From Streptomyces cynarae (GTDB lineage Bacteria > Actinomycetota > Actinomycetes > Streptomycetales > Streptomycetaceae), in the NCBI RefSeq assembly GCF_025642135.1, contig NZ_CP106793.1, positions 3,021,001-3,085,000 of the forward strand: a stretch of DNA of 64,000 nucleotides, written 5' to 3'. Made by a program: the position numbers and the translations under genes. Below the pieces are notes generated by a model that worked only from the letters and a program-made list of their open reading frames with translations, had not been told where the DNA came from and did not search any database. This document shows, in pieces, positions 26,664 through 35,991 of the stretch. Positions within the stretch are counted from its first letter, which is position 1, and the number at the start of each line of letters is the position of its first letter.

Positions 26664-28163
26664 TCAGACGTCCGCTTCCGCCTCCACCGCCTGCCACAGT
26701 TCCGGCAGCGCCGCCTCCGCCGCTGCCGCGCGCTGTTCCTCGCGGCCGTACAGGACGCCGTAGGTGAACGCGTTCTCCCCCGCCGTGTGCGCCTGTGCCG
26801 AGAGCTCGCGCAGGGCGATCCGGGCCATCACGCTGTCCTGGTGGTCGCCGAGCAGGGTCTGCAGGGACTTCATCGCCGTGGCCAGGGATTCGGCGGGGGC
26901 GCCCAGGGCGGGTGCGGCGGCCTCGGCGGCGTACCGTGTGCGCTTGGCCTTCTTGCGGGCCTCGTGGATGGCGAGGTCGCGGTCGGTGCCCGGTGGCTGG
27001 TCCAGGGCGCGGCCGATCAGGTCGGCGACCTTGCGGACGTCCTTCCGTACGGCCTTGGCGATCACCGTGGACGGTTTCCCGGCGGCCGCCTTCAGCAGGG
27101 GCGGGTCAGTGATCAGGGCGTCCAGCGCGTCCAGCAGTCGCAGGTAGCGCTCGCCGTCCAGGACCGCGATCAGGCGGCGCCGGGAGCCGCCGCGCCCCGC
27201 GCGGGACCAGGTGCGCAGCCGGCCGCGGACCGGGCCGACGACCAGGTGGCGGGGCAGTGCGGCGACGGCGGCCGTCAGGCGTTCGGTCAGCACCTCCTGG
27301 TCCCGGTCCACGCCCAGCTCGCCGGCCAGCCACTTCAGCTCGTCGGCGATCGGGGCGGTGACGGCGGGGTCGAGGACCTTGGAGTAGGAGCGGAGTGTGC
27401 TGCGCAGTCGGCGGGTGGCCACGCGCAGGGCGTGCACGGAGTCGAAGACGTCCTGGCGTACCGCGGGGTCGAGGGCGAGGATCGCGTCCCGTTGGGCGCG
27501 GACGTAGGCGAGGACGTGGTCGCCCGCGGTGGCCGGTGGGGGCTGCTCGCCGGTCGCTGCGGGCCCGCCGGTCTCCTGCAGTGCCCTGGCGAGCTTGGAG
27601 TGGGACGGTGAGCGGTGCACCCCGGCCTTGCGGAGTCTCTTCTCGACCTTGTCGAGGAAGCGGGGGTCGCCGGCGTCCGCGAGTTCGACCTCGATCTCGG
27701 TCCAGGCGGCGGTGCCGGTGCCGCCGCTGAGCCGCTCGGCGCGGACGTGGTCGAGGCTGACCTCGGCGAGCAGGGCGCCGTCGGCATCGACGAGGTGGCG
27801 GACGTGGCGGGCGGAGCGCAGGCGTACGAGGGGGACGAGGGGGGTGTCGCGGACGCGGGAGCGGACGAGGGCGGACAGGGAGGCGGGGACGGTGTCGGAG
27901 AGCGGGGCGCGGATCTCGTCGCGGACCCCGTCGGCGACCGGCAGCTTGAGGTGCCAGCCGGCGTCGCCGCCTCCGGTGCGGCGGCGCAGGGTCAGACGGG
28001 TGCGGGCCAGGCGTTCGTCGGCCGTGTCGTAGTAGGTGGCGTCGAGTTCGGCGACGCCCTTGTCGATGACGGCCGAGACGCCTGCGACGCCGGTCAGGTC
28101 GGGCAGTTGGTCATCGGCTGCGGCCTCGTACTTGCGCTCGATTTCGCGCTTGGTGTCCGCCAT
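26664..28163 (-). CDS. CYTH and CHAD domain protein
   Basis: 499 residues. The N-terminal CYTH domain (about 1-200) begins with the signature EIERK (ExExK, residues 7-11), typical of triphosphate-tunnel enzymes. The C-terminal CHAD domain (about 215-490) is helical and His/Arg-rich (VRAQRDAILALDPAVRQDVF, LRVATRRLRSTLRSY, HEARKKAKRTRYAAEA) and is known to bind polyphosphate. It is probably an inorganic triphosphatase or polyphosphate-linked protein. The ATG at 28163 has no Shine-Dalgarno sequence but a -10 6 bases upstream. Confidence 0.92.
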   Translation of the reverse strand: MADTKREIERKYEAAADDQLPDLTGVAGVSAVIDKGVAELDATYYDTADERLARTRLTLRRRTGGGDAGWHLKLPVADGVRDEIRAPLSDTVPASLSALVRSRVRDTPLVPLVRLRSARHVRHLVDADGALLAEVSLDHVRAERLSGGTGTAAWTEIEVELADAGDPRFLDKVEKRLRKAGVHRSPSHSKLARALQETGGPAATGEQPPPATAGDHVLAYVRAQRDAILALDPAVRQDVFDSVHALRVATRRLRSTLRSYSKVLDPAVTAPIADELKWLAGELGVDRDQEVLTERLTAAVAALPRHLVVGPVRGRLRTWSRAGRGGSRRRLIAVLDGERYLRLLDALDALITDPPLLKAAAGKPSTVIAKAVRKDVRKVADLIGRALDQPPGTDRDLAIHEARKKAKRTRYAAEAAAPALGAPAESLATAMKSLQTLLGDHQDSVMARIALRELSAQAHTAGENAFTYGVLYGREEQRAAAAEAALPELWQAVEAEADV

Positions 28164-28169
28164 GACGCG

Positions 28170-28175
28170 AATCTA
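28170..28175 (-). promoter_or_regulatory. -10 element for leaderless transcript
   Basis: TAGATT, then CGCGTC (6 bases), then the ATG at 28163. No ribosome binding site. Confidence 0.5.
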
Positions 28176-28292
28176 GTGGGAATCGGTGCGGGACGGCAGG
28201 GGGTGCCACGGGGGTTCGAGGACGAGGTGCCGTTCAGGCCGGGCGGGGCTCTGGGGGCGGAGCCCCAGAAACGGCCACCGGGACGGGCCCGC

Positions 28293-28386
28293 ACCGGACG
28301 ACCGACCCGTACCGGACAACCGACCCGCGCCGGACGACCGGCCCGGTCGGCCCGACCGGGCCCGACCGGGCCGACCGGGCCCGACC
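28293..28386. repeat. Short tandem GC repeats between rodA and the CYTH-CHAD gene
   Basis: Three 18-bp units related to ACCGGACGACCGACCCGT (28293-28346), then several 10-bp CCCGACCGGG-like units to 28386. It ends next to the rodA stop at 28396. It is low-complexity and could fold, but no single clean terminator stands out. Confidence 0.7.
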
Positions 28387-28395
28387 GCCAAAGGC

Positions 28396-29595
28396 CTACG
28401 CCGACATCGGCCGCTCCACCCGGATCGACTGCAGCAGTCCCACCGCCATCCACACGGCGAACATCGAAGAGCCGCCGTAGGAGACGAACGGCAGCGGCAG
28501 GCCCGCGACCGGCATGATGCCGAGGGTCATGCCGACGTTCTCGAAGGACTGGAAGGCGAACCAGGCGATGATGCCGGCGGCGACGATCGTGCCGTACAGC
28601 TCCGTCGTCTCGCGGGCGATCCGGCAGGCCCGCCACAGGACGACGCCGAGCAGGACGAGGATCAGGCCGGCGCCGAGGAAGCCCAGCTCCTCCCCCGCGA
28701 CCGTGAAGACGAAGTCGGTCTGCTGTTCGGGCACGAACTGGCCCGTGGTCTGGGAGCCGTGGAACAGTCCCGCGCCGGTCAGTCCGCCGGAGCCGATGGC
28801 GATGCGTGCCTGATTGGTGTTGTAGCCGACGCCTGAGGGGTCCAGGTCGGGGTTGGCGAAGGCGGCGAAGCGGTTGATCTGGTACTCGTCCAGGATGTGG
28901 AGCTGCCAGACGGCGATCGCGCCGACGGCGGCCGCGGTGAGCAGGCCGAAGATCCAGCGGTTGGGGGCGCCGGAGGCGAGCAGCACGCCCAGCACGATGA
29001 CCGCCATGACCATCGTCGAACCGAGGTCCGGCATGAGCATGACGATCATCATGGGGACGGCGGCCAGGCCCAGGGACTGCGCCACGGTCCGGTGGTCGGG
29101 ATACGGCTTGTCGCCGGCGTCGACCCTGGCCGCGAGCAGCATCGCCATGCCCAGGATGATCGTGATCTTCACGAACTCGGAGGGCTGGAGGGAGAAGCCG
29201 CCGCCGAAGACGATCCAGTTGCGGTTGCCGTTGATGGTGGCGCCGAGCGGGGTGAGCACCAGCAGCACCATGAACAGCGAGAGGCCGTAAAGGATCGGCA
29301 CGGCGGTGCGCAGGGTGCGGTGGCCGAGCCAGATCGTGCCGATCATCAGGGCGATCCCGATGCCGGTGTTCATCAGGTGCCGGATCAGGAAGTAGTACGG
29401 GTCGCCCTGGTTGATCTCTGTGCGGTTGCGGGTGGCCGAGTAGACGAGGGCCGTGCCGATCAGGGACAGGGCCAGGGCAGACAGCAGTATCGGCCAGTCG
29501 AGGCGGCGGGCGAGGCCGTCGCGGGCGAAGATCCGCGTCCAGCCGGCCCGCTCGGGCCCGTACCCGGAGACGGAGAAGTTGTTCGCTCCGGTCAC
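28396..29595 (-). CDS. rodA: Rod-shape/peptidoglycan glycosyltransferase RodA (SEDS family)
   Basis: 399 residues, about ten membrane helices, SEDS pattern (GDPYYFLIRHLMNTGIG, LQPSEFVKITIILGMA, LMPDLGSTMVM, DFVFTVAGEELGFLGAG and VAGLPLPFVSYGGSSM). It polymerises lipid II glycan strands together with the class B PBP encoded directly upstream; the two genes overlap by 4 bp (28396-29595 and 29592-31844), so translation is coupled. In Streptomyces this mre-cluster SEDS protein is linked to spore-wall synthesis more than to hyphal growth. Confidence 0.95.
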   Translation of the reverse strand: MTGANNFSVSGYGPERAGWTRIFARDGLARRLDWPILLSALALSLIGTALVYSATRNRTEINQGDPYYFLIRHLMNTGIGIALMIGTIWLGHRTLRTAVPILYGLSLFMVLLVLTPLGATINGNRNWIVFGGGFSLQPSEFVKITIILGMAMLLAARVDAGDKPYPDHRTVAQSLGLAAVPMMIVMLMPDLGSTMVMAVIVLGVLLASGAPNRWIFGLLTAAAVGAIAVWQLHILDEYQINRFAAFANPDLDPSGVGYNTNQARIAIGSGGLTGAGLFHGSQTTGQFVPEQQTDFVFTVAGEELGFLGAGLILVLLGVVLWRACRIARETTELYGTIVAAGIIAWFAFQSFENVGMTLGIMPVAGLPLPFVSYGGSSMFAVWMAVGLLQSIRVERPMSA

Positions 29596-31844
29596 GTGAG
29601 GATCCTCCGCCTCTTCTTCGGGCGGCCCGTGCGCCGTCGGGTGTCGCGGTTGCTCGCGGTCGGCGACGGCGCGGTGGCCGGCGGGTTGTCGGTGGGCGCC
29701 GTCTGCCCGGGCGACGGACTGGCCTGGTTGGCGTTCGGGTCGAACTTCTCGATCTTCGGGGCGACGATCGAGCCGTCGGGCTGGATCTTGGGCAGGCCCT
29801 GCTGCGGGGTGTAGAGCAGAGCCTTCTTCTTGTCGATCGAGCCGTCGGACTGGACGCCGTACAGGGCGTTGTAGATGTTGTGGACGGCCTCACCGGAGGC
29901 ACCGGAACCGGTACCGGCCTGGGCAATCGTCATCACGACCGCGTAGTCCTTGGAGAACGTGGCCAGCCACGACGTGGTCTGCTTGCCGTAGACCTCGGCG
30001 GTACCGGTCTTGGCGTGCAGCGGGATCTTGTCCTGCGGCCAGCCGCCGAACTTCCAGGCGGCGGTACCGCGGGTGACGACGCCCGCGAGGGCCTCCTCCA
30101 TGACGTCCCGCGTCTTGGCGTCGATCGGCAGCCTGCCGTGCGACTTGGGCTTGATCTCGGTGACCTTCTTGCCGTCGGGGCTGACGATCGCCTTGCCGAT
30201 GGTCGGGTCCCACAGCGTGCCGCCGTTGGAGATCGCCGAGTACATGACGGCCTCCTGGATCGGGGTCAGAAGAGTGTCGCCCTGGCCGATCGAGTAGTTG
30301 ATCTCGTCGCCCTCGCGCATCTTGTTGCCCTCGAGGCAGTTCTCGTACGCGATCTTCTCGACGTAACTGCCGTCCTTCTTGCCGGTCTTGCACCAGGCGT
30401 CCTTGTTGGCCTCCCAGTACTTCTGCTTCCACTCGCGGTCGGGGACGCGGCCGGAGACCTCGTTGGGCAGGTCGATGCCGGTGGGCTTGCCGAGGCCGAA
30501 CTGGTGGGCGGTCTTGAAGAACCAGTCCTTGGGCTGCCCCTTCTTGGGGTTGATGCCGCCGTCCTTCTTCCACTCGTTGTCCGCGAGGCCGTAGAAGACG
30601 GTGTCGCAGGAGACCTCCAGGGCGCGGCCGAGCGAGATCGGGCCGAAGTTCTCCCCCTCGAAGTTCTTGAAGACCTGGCCGCCGACCGAGTAGGAGCTGG
30701 TGCACGGGTAGTGGCCGTCGAAGTCGTAGCCGGCCTGGATCGCGGCGGCCGTGGAGACCACCTTGAAGGTGGAGCCGGGCGCGGACTGGCCCTGGATGGC
30801 CCGGTTGAGCAGCGGGTAGTCGGAGTCCTTGCCGGTGAGCTTCTTGTAGTCCTTGGCGGAGATCCCGCCGACCCACACGTTCGGGTCGTACGTAGGGGCG
30901 GACGCCATGGCGACGACGCGGCCGGTCTTGGCCTCCATCACGACGACGGCGCCGGAGTCGGCCTTGTAGTTCTCCCCGGTGTTCTTGTCGAACTGGGTGC
31001 GGGCGACCTTCATCGCCCGGTCCAGCTCGTACTCGGCGACCCGCTGTACCCGGGCGTCGATGCTGGTGACCAGTTTGGATCCGGGTTCGGCGGCGTCCGA
31101 CTTGGCCTTGCCGATGACCCGGCCGAGGTTGTCGACTTCATAGCGGGTGACGCCGGCCTTGCCGCGCAGCACCGCGTCGTACTGGCGCTCGAGCCCGGAG
31201 CGGCCCACCATGTCGGAGCGCAGATATGGGGAGTCGGTGTTCTTCGCCTGCTGGATCTCCTGGTCCGTGACGGGCGAGAGGTAGCCGAGCACCTGGGCGG
31301 TGTTGGAGTCGCCGGGGCTCGGGTAGCGGCGCACGGCCTCCGGCTCGGCGGTGATGCCGGGGAAGTCCTCGGAGCGCTCACGGATCTGCAGGGCCTGCCG
31401 GGGCGTGGCCTCGTCGGTGATGGGGATGGGCTGGTACGGGGAGCCGTTCCAGCAGGGCTGGGGCGTCTTGGCGTCGCACAGCCGGACCTTGTCCATCACG
31501 TCCTGGGGCTTCATGCCCAGCACACCGGCCAGCTTGGTCAGGACGGCCTTGCCGCCGTCCTTCATCTTCAGCAGGTCGGTGCGGGAGGCGGAGACGACGA
31601 GCTTGGTCTCGTTGTCGGCGAGCGGGACTCCGCGCGCGTCCAGGATGTCACCGCGTACGGCGGGCTGGACGACCTGCTGGACGTGGTTGCCGGACGCCTC
31701 CTTCTGGTACTGGGCGCCCTCGCGGATCTGCAGGTACCACAGGCGGCTGCCGAGGGTGCCGAGGAGGGAGAAGACGAGGATCTGGATGACGACGAGCCGG
31801 ATCTGGACCCGTGGAGTCCGCCCGGTCTCGGGAATGTTGGTCAC
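29592..31844 (-). CDS. mrdA: Penicillin-binding protein 2 (class B transpeptidase)
   Basis: 750 residues, partner of RodA. One N-terminal transmembrane helix (about 15-35), a pedestal/dimerisation domain, then the transpeptidase: SxxK in SAPGSTFK, the SxN-equivalent in YSIGQGDTLLTP, and KTG in HAKTGTAEVYG. The Ser/Pro/Thr-rich tail ends TRRRTGRPKKRRRILT. It cross-links peptidoglycan in the septal/spore-wall machinery together with MreBCD. A 74-bp gap separates it from mreD upstream. Confidence 0.95.
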   Translation of the reverse strand: MTNIPETGRTPRVQIRLVVIQILVFSLLGTLGSRLWYLQIREGAQYQKEASGNHVQQVVQPAVRGDILDARGVPLADNETKLVVSASRTDLLKMKDGGKAVLTKLAGVLGMKPQDVMDKVRLCDAKTPQPCWNGSPYQPIPITDEATPRQALQIRERSEDFPGITAEPEAVRRYPSPGDSNTAQVLGYLSPVTDQEIQQAKNTDSPYLRSDMVGRSGLERQYDAVLRGKAGVTRYEVDNLGRVIGKAKSDAAEPGSKLVTSIDARVQRVAEYELDRAMKVARTQFDKNTGENYKADSGAVVVMEAKTGRVVAMASAPTYDPNVWVGGISAKDYKKLTGKDSDYPLLNRAIQGQSAPGSTFKVVSTAAAIQAGYDFDGHYPCTSSYSVGGQVFKNFEGENFGPISLGRALEVSCDTVFYGLADNEWKKDGGINPKKGQPKDWFFKTAHQFGLGKPTGIDLPNEVSGRVPDREWKQKYWEANKDAWCKTGKKDGSYVEKIAYENCLEGNKMREGDEINYSIGQGDTLLTPIQEAVMYSAISNGGTLWDPTIGKAIVSPDGKKVTEIKPKSHGRLPIDAKTRDVMEEALAGVVTRGTAAWKFGGWPQDKIPLHAKTGTAEVYGKQTTSWLATFSKDYAVVMTIAQAGTGSGASGEAVHNIYNALYGVQSDGSIDKKKALLYTPQQGLPKIQPDGSIVAPKIEKFDPNANQASPSPGQTAPTDNPPATAPSPTASNRDTRRRTGRPKKRRRILT

Positions 31845-31918
31845 TGCTGCCGCCCCCTCTCAGCGCACGTACGGGTCATACGAGTACACGGTCGACCTGT
31901 GCGGCCCAGGTCCTGTCG

Positions 31919-32587
31919 TCACAGCCGCTTGACCCCCTTGATGCGTCCCGCGCGGGCCACCCGGGCCTTGGCGGCTCTGACCCTCAGGCCGCTGCGCTGG
32001 CTGCCGATGCGCAGGCCGGTGCCGGAGGACAGCCAGCCGGAGGAGACGTCGGCCGCCTTGGCGGAGTTGGTCTCGGCGAGCGGGTCGTTGTCGGCGCGGC
32101 GGGCCAGGGCCATGATCCCGGGAACCACGAAGGGCGCGAGCAGCAGGTCGTACAGCGCGGCGGTGAACAGCAGGCTCGGCAGGCCCACATGGCGGGCGGC
32201 GGTGTCACCGACGAGGGCGCCCACGCCCGCGTACAGCAGGGTGGAGCCGATCGCGGCGGCGACCACCACGACCATGGGGCCGCTGGCGGACTTCAGGCGG
32301 CCGTTCTCCGGCTTGGCGAGTCCGGCCAGGTAGCCGATGACGCACAGCACGAGGGCGTAGCGGCCGGCGGCGTGGTCGGCGGGCGGGGCCAGGTCGGACA
32401 GCAGGCCCGCGCCGAAGCCGACGAGGCACCCGCCGACGTGGCCGTAGACCAGGGCCAGGCCGACGACGGTCAGCAGCACCAGGTCCGGGACGGCGCCGGG
32501 CAGGTGCAGACGGGCGAGGACGCTCACCTGGATCACCAGGGCGACGAGGACCAGGGGGGTGGCGAGCAGCATCCGGTTGAGGCGCAT
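31919..32587 (-). CDS. mreD: Rod shape-determining protein MreD
   Basis: 222 residues with five to six predicted membrane helices (start MRLNRMLLATPLVLVALVIQ) and a basic cytoplasmic tail. It lies between mreC (12 bp upstream) and the PBP2 gene, which is the standard order. It links MreB/MreC to the cell wall enzymes at the membrane. Sequence conservation in this family is low; the call rests on position and topology. Confidence 0.9.
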   Translation of the reverse strand: MRLNRMLLATPLVLVALVIQVSVLARLHLPGAVPDLVLLTVVGLALVYGHVGGCLVGFGAGLLSDLAPPADHAAGRYALVLCVIGYLAGLAKPENGRLKSASGPMVVVVAAAIGSTLLYAGVGALVGDTAARHVGLPSLLFTAALYDLLLAPFVVPGIMALARRADNDPLAETNSAKAADVSSGWLSSGTGLRIGSQRSGLRVRAAKARVARAGRIKGVKRL

Positions 32588-32599
32588 CGGGTTCGGCTC

Positions 32600-33538
32600 C
32601 TAGGGCGTCTGCTGCCCGCCGTCGGCGGAGGCCGAGGGGGTGACGGTGACGGTCACGGTCGGCGTGGGCGTCGGCTGGGGCTTCGGTGGCAGGACGGTGT
32701 CGCGCGGGTCCTTCTTGGGCGCCTGGACGACGACGCCGACGACATCGAGCTTGGTGAAGGACACGAACGGGGTCACGTAGATCGTGCGGGTCAGGTCGCC
32801 GCCGGAGGGATCGACCCGGGAGACCACGCCGACCGGGACGCCCGGCACGAACGGCTTGTCGGCCTCGGAACCGAAGGTGACCAGACGGTCGCCCTTCTTC
32901 ACGTCCGCCTTGGCGTTGAGGAGCTGCACGCGCAGCGGGCGGTCACCCTGCCCGGAGGCGAAACCGAGTTCGTCGCTGCCCTCCATTCGGGTGCCGACGG
33001 TGAAGTCCGGGTCGTTGGCCAGCAGCACCGTCGAGGTGCCGGGGCCGACGGTGGTGACACGGCCGACCAGCCCGTCGCCGTTGAGGACGGTCATGTCGCG
33101 CTTGATGCCGTCGTTCGCGCCCACGTCGATGGTGACGGTCCAGGAGAAGCCCTGGGCCGCTCCTATCCCGATGACCTCCGCGCCCTTGATGCCGTACTGG
33201 CCCTCGCCCGCCACCCGGATCATCTTGTCCAGCTGCTTGAGCCGGCTGCGGTTGCGGTCGTCGCTGCCCAGCTTCGCCTTCAAGGCCGCGTTGTCGCGCT
33301 CCAGTTGGGCGATGCGGTCGTGCCGGCTGCCGGAGTCGCGTACGGCCGCGATCGCGTTGCCGACGGGGTCGACGGCGGACGACACCCCGTTCTCGATCGG
33401 GCCGAAGACCGTGGCGGCGGCCTGTCGGGCACCTTCGACCGGTGAGTCCTGGCCACCGCGGATGTCCACCGTGATCAGAGCGAACGCGATGGCGATCAGC
33501 AGCACCAGGAGCAGCCGGCTCTCTCGTGTGTCCCTCAC
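32600..33538 (-). CDS. mreC: Rod shape-determining protein MreC
   Basis: 312 residues: one N-terminal membrane helix (LLLVLLIAIAFALITVDI), a coiled coil (about 65-105, IAQLERDNAALKAKLGSDDR), then the two beta-barrel MreC domains (SWTVTIDVGANDGIKRDMTV, GLVGRVTTVGPGTSTVLL), and a Pro/Thr tail (QPTPTPTVTVTVTPS). Extracytoplasmic scaffold of the elongation/spore-wall complex. 12 bp from mreD, 142 bp downstream of mreB. Confidence 0.95.
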   Translation of the reverse strand: MRDTRESRLLLVLLIAIAFALITVDIRGGQDSPVEGARQAAATVFGPIENGVSSAVDPVGNAIAAVRDSGSRHDRIAQLERDNAALKAKLGSDDRNRSRLKQLDKMIRVAGEGQYGIKGAEVIGIGAAQGFSWTVTIDVGANDGIKRDMTVLNGDGLVGRVTTVGPGTSTVLLANDPDFTVGTRMEGSDELGFASGQGDRPLRVQLLNAKADVKKGDRLVTFGSEADKPFVPGVPVGVVSRVDPSGGDLTRTIYVTPFVSFTKLDVVGVVVQAPKKDPRDTVLPPKPQPTPTPTVTVTVTPSASADGGQQTP

Positions 33539-33680
33539 GTGCGGCGGCCGTGCCTTCCTCGTCGTATGGGAGGTTGGGGATGGGAGGTTCGGTTGGTGGC
33601 GATACGGGGCTTATGCCTCTATATCAACGATCCGCCGCACGAGCACAGATGGTCTCGTACGGCGGAGTCGGCGCGTCGCG

Positions 33681-34700
33681 TCATCTGCGGGGCTGGGCGT
33701 CCAGCACCTGCTGGAGCGCCTCGAACTCCTCGACGCACTTGCCGGAGCCGAGCGCCACGCTGTCCAGCGGGTCCTCGGCGATGTGGATCGGCATGCCGGT
33801 CTCCCGGCGCAGCCGCTCGTCGAGGCCGCGCAGCAGGGCGCCGCCGCCGGTGAGGACGATCCCGCGGTCCATGACGTCGCCGGACAGCTCCGGCGGGCAC
33901 TTGTCGAGGGTCGTCTTGACCGCGTCCACGATCGCGTTGACGGGTTCCTCGATGGCCTTGCGGACCTCGGCCGCGGAGATGACCACGGTCTTGGGCAGCC
34001 CGGAGACCAGGTCCCGGCCACGGATTTCGGTGTGCTCGTCAGTGTCGAGGTCGTACGCCGAACCGATCGTGATCTTGATCTGCTCGGCCGTCCGCTCACC
34101 GAGGAGGAGCGAGTACTCCTTCTTGACGTACTGGATGATCGCGTTGTCCAGTTCGTCGCCCGCGACGCGGATGGACTGGGCGGTGACGATGCCGCCGAGC
34201 GAGATGACCGCGACCTCCGTGGTGCCGCCGCCGATGTCCACCACCATGTTGCCCGTGGCCTCGTGGACCGGCAGGCCGGAGCCGATGGCGGCGGCCATGG
34301 GCTCCTCGATGATGTGCACCTGGCGGGCGCCGGCCTGGGAGGACGCCTCGATGACGGCCCGGCGCTCAACGCCCGTGATGCCCGACGGCACACAGACGAC
34401 GACCCGCGGACGAGCCAGATACCGCCGCTTGTGGATCTTCAGGATGAAGTAGCGGAGCATCCGCTCGGTGATCTCGAAGTCGGCGATCACGCCGTCCTTC
34501 AGCGGGCGCACGGCCACGATGTTGCCCGGCGTCCGGCCGATCATCTTCTTCGCTTCCGCGCCGACCGCGAGGATGCCACCGGTGTTGGTGTTGATCGCGA
34601 CTACGGACGGCTCGTTGAGTACGATCCCGCGACCCCTGACGTACACCAGCGTGTTGGCGGTCCCGAGGTCGACAGCCATGTCACGGCCGATGAACGACAT
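33681..34700 (-). CDS. mreB: Actin-like cytoskeletal protein MreB
   Basis: 339 residues from the ATG at 34700, preceded by GGGGAA and giving the usual N-terminus [20 protein letters not shown]; an in-frame ATG at 34712 would add four residues. Actin-fold nucleotide motifs: [22 protein letters not shown] and [15 protein letters not shown]. Bacterial actin; in Streptomyces it is needed mainly for spore-wall integrity. First gene of the mreB-C-D-PBP2-rodA series. Confidence 0.97.
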   Translation of the reverse strand: MSFIGRDMAVDLGTANTLVYVRGRGIVLNEPSVVAINTNTGGILAVGAEAKKMIGRTPGNIVAVRPLKDGVIADFEITERMLRYFILKIHKRRYLARPRVVVCVPSGITGVERRAVIEASSQAGARQVHIIEEPMAAAIGSGLPVHEATGNMVVDIGGGTTEVAVISLGGIVTAQSIRVAGDELDNAIIQYVKKEYSLLLGERTAEQIKITIGSAYDLDTDEHTEIRGRDLVSGLPKTVVISAAEVRKAIEEPVNAIVDAVKTTLDKCPPELSGDVMDRGIVLTGGGALLRGLDERLRRETGMPIHIAEDPLDSVALGSGKCVEEFEALQQVLDAQPRR

Positions 34701-34712
34701 TGAGTTCCCCAT

Positions 34713-35042
34713 CAGGATTCGTCTGGCCTTCCCAAGTGGAGCGTTGGACAGCTTTCGTTGGGGCGGCGAAGTGGGTGCTGTGACGTGAAGGCTTACATCG
34801 TAGTCTCGCCTGCACGAAACACTGCGCGAGGGTCTCCGCCATTGTCAGCAGATGACGCGTCGCCTCGCTCCTGGAGACGGGCGTTCGGGGGTAGCCGTTC
34901 CCCCGAACGCGCCGCATATGCCAAGGGTCGACGGGGTTTCCGGGGCCGGGAATCCCGGCGCGGCCGTTACGGCGTCCGGGTGACGTGACAAACCCTCAGA
35001 AATCATCCACAAGACGGGTTCGGAAGTTCATCATTCTTGGAC
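34713..35042. other. Intergenic region between ndk and mreB
   Basis: 330 bp with no gene. It contains the ndk terminator hairpin (34881-34910), a G/C-rich stretch around 34940-34980, and the region from which mreB must be transcribed; no single convincing promoter was picked. Confidence 0.6.
34881..34910 (-). terminator. Terminator hairpin downstream of ndk
   Basis: GCGTTCGGGGG (34881-34891) pairs perfectly with CCCCCGAACGC (34900-34910) across an 8-base loop. It lies about 130 bp past the ndk stop and before the mreB promoter region. Confidence 0.65.
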
Positions 35043-35456
35043 TCAGAAGCGCCCGGGAAAGAAGATCTTCAGCTCGCGCTCGGCGGACTCCTCGGAGTCG
35101 GAGGCGTGGATGAGGTTCTCGCGGACGATCACACCGAAATCGCCGCGGACGGAGCCCGGATTGGCGGCGAGGGGGTCGGTGGCGCCGGCCAGCGCGCGCA
35201 CGCCCTCGATGACCCGCTCGCCCTCGACGACGAGCGCGACGACCGGACCGGAGGCCATGAACTCCACCAGCGGCTCGTAGAACGGCTTGCCCTTGTGCTC
35301 GCCGTAGTGCTGCTCCAGCGTGTCCTGGTCCAGGGTGCGCATGTCCAGCGCGCTGATGCTCCAGCCGGCCTTGCGCTCGATACGGCCGATGATCTCGCCG
35401 ATCAGCCCGCGACGAACGGCGTCGGGCTTGAGGAGGACGAGGGTGCGCGAGGTCAC
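35043..35456 (-). CDS. ndk: Nucleoside diphosphate kinase
   Basis: 137 residues from the GTG at 35456 (AAAGGAG 7 bases upstream). It transfers phosphate between nucleoside tri- and diphosphates through a phospho-histidine; the active-site His is in ENLIHASDSEESAEREL, and the N-terminus TLVLLKPDAVRRGLIGEII is diagnostic. Cytoplasmic. It follows folC and the DUF4233 gene on the same strand and precedes mreB, as in other Streptomyces. Confidence 0.97.
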   Translation of the reverse strand: MTSRTLVLLKPDAVRRGLIGEIIGRIERKAGWSISALDMRTLDQDTLEQHYGEHKGKPFYEPLVEFMASGPVVALVVEGERVIEGVRALAGATDPLAANPGSVRGDFGVIVRENLIHASDSEESAERELKIFFPGRF

Positions 35457-35609
35457 GAGAGGGCTCCTTTACCAAGGTTTTCGGTGCGTAGAGGTTACAG
35501 GGCGGGTCTGGGTGGACGTTACGCAGCGTCAGGTGCCCTCTGGTGCGGTGGCCGACTGGGGGCCGCGCCCCCGGACCACCGCTTCGGCTTGAACGGCCTC
35601 GTGCTCGAA

Positions 35610-35635
35610 TCCCCCGAGCTCTTCGAGAAGGGGGA
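35610..35635. repeat. Copy of a dispersed hairpin repeat (reverse orientation)
   Basis: TCCCCCGAGCTCTTCGAGAA followed by GGGGGA. It differs at only two positions from the reverse complement of the copy at 37671-37702. It can fold with CCCCC pairing GGGGG and an inner GCTC/GAG stem. Confidence 0.65.
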
Positions 35636-35646
35636 CCGCCGGGCGA

Positions 35647-35985
35647 CTACCGGCTGCCCTCGGCCGCGAATCTCGCCTTGGCCTCGTCGATCTTCCGCCC
35701 GTAGTGGACCGACGCCCACCACAGCGCGGCGAAGACCGCGCCCATGAAGAACATCGTCGGCACGAAGAACCCGGAGGCGATCAGCGCGATCTGCAGCGCC
35801 CAGCCCAGCTGGACCCCGCCGGGCCGGGTGATCATGCCGCAGAGCAGGATGCTGAGCAGCATCGCGATCCCGCTGACCGTCCAGACCGTGCCCGTGGACA
35901 GGCCCGGGTCCTTCATGGCGACCAGCGCGGCGAAACCGATGACGAAGAACTCGCCGATCAGCGTCGAAGCACACAGCGTACGCAC
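35647..35985 (-). CDS. DUF4233 family membrane protein
   Basis: 112 residues with three to four membrane helices (LIGEFFVIGFAALVAM, GIAMLLSILLCGMI, LGWALQIALIASGFF, and MFFMGAVFAALWWA). Streptomyces DUF4233 proteins sit immediately after folC, as here (7 bp gap). GTG start at 35985 after GGGAAGGGC, which overlaps the folC end. Function unknown. Confidence 0.85.
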   Translation of the reverse strand: MRTLCASTLIGEFFVIGFAALVAMKDPGLSTGTVWTVSGIAMLLSILLCGMITRPGGVQLGWALQIALIASGFFVPTMFFMGAVFAALWWASVHYGRKIDEAKARFAAEGSR

Positions 35986-35991
35986 GACAGC

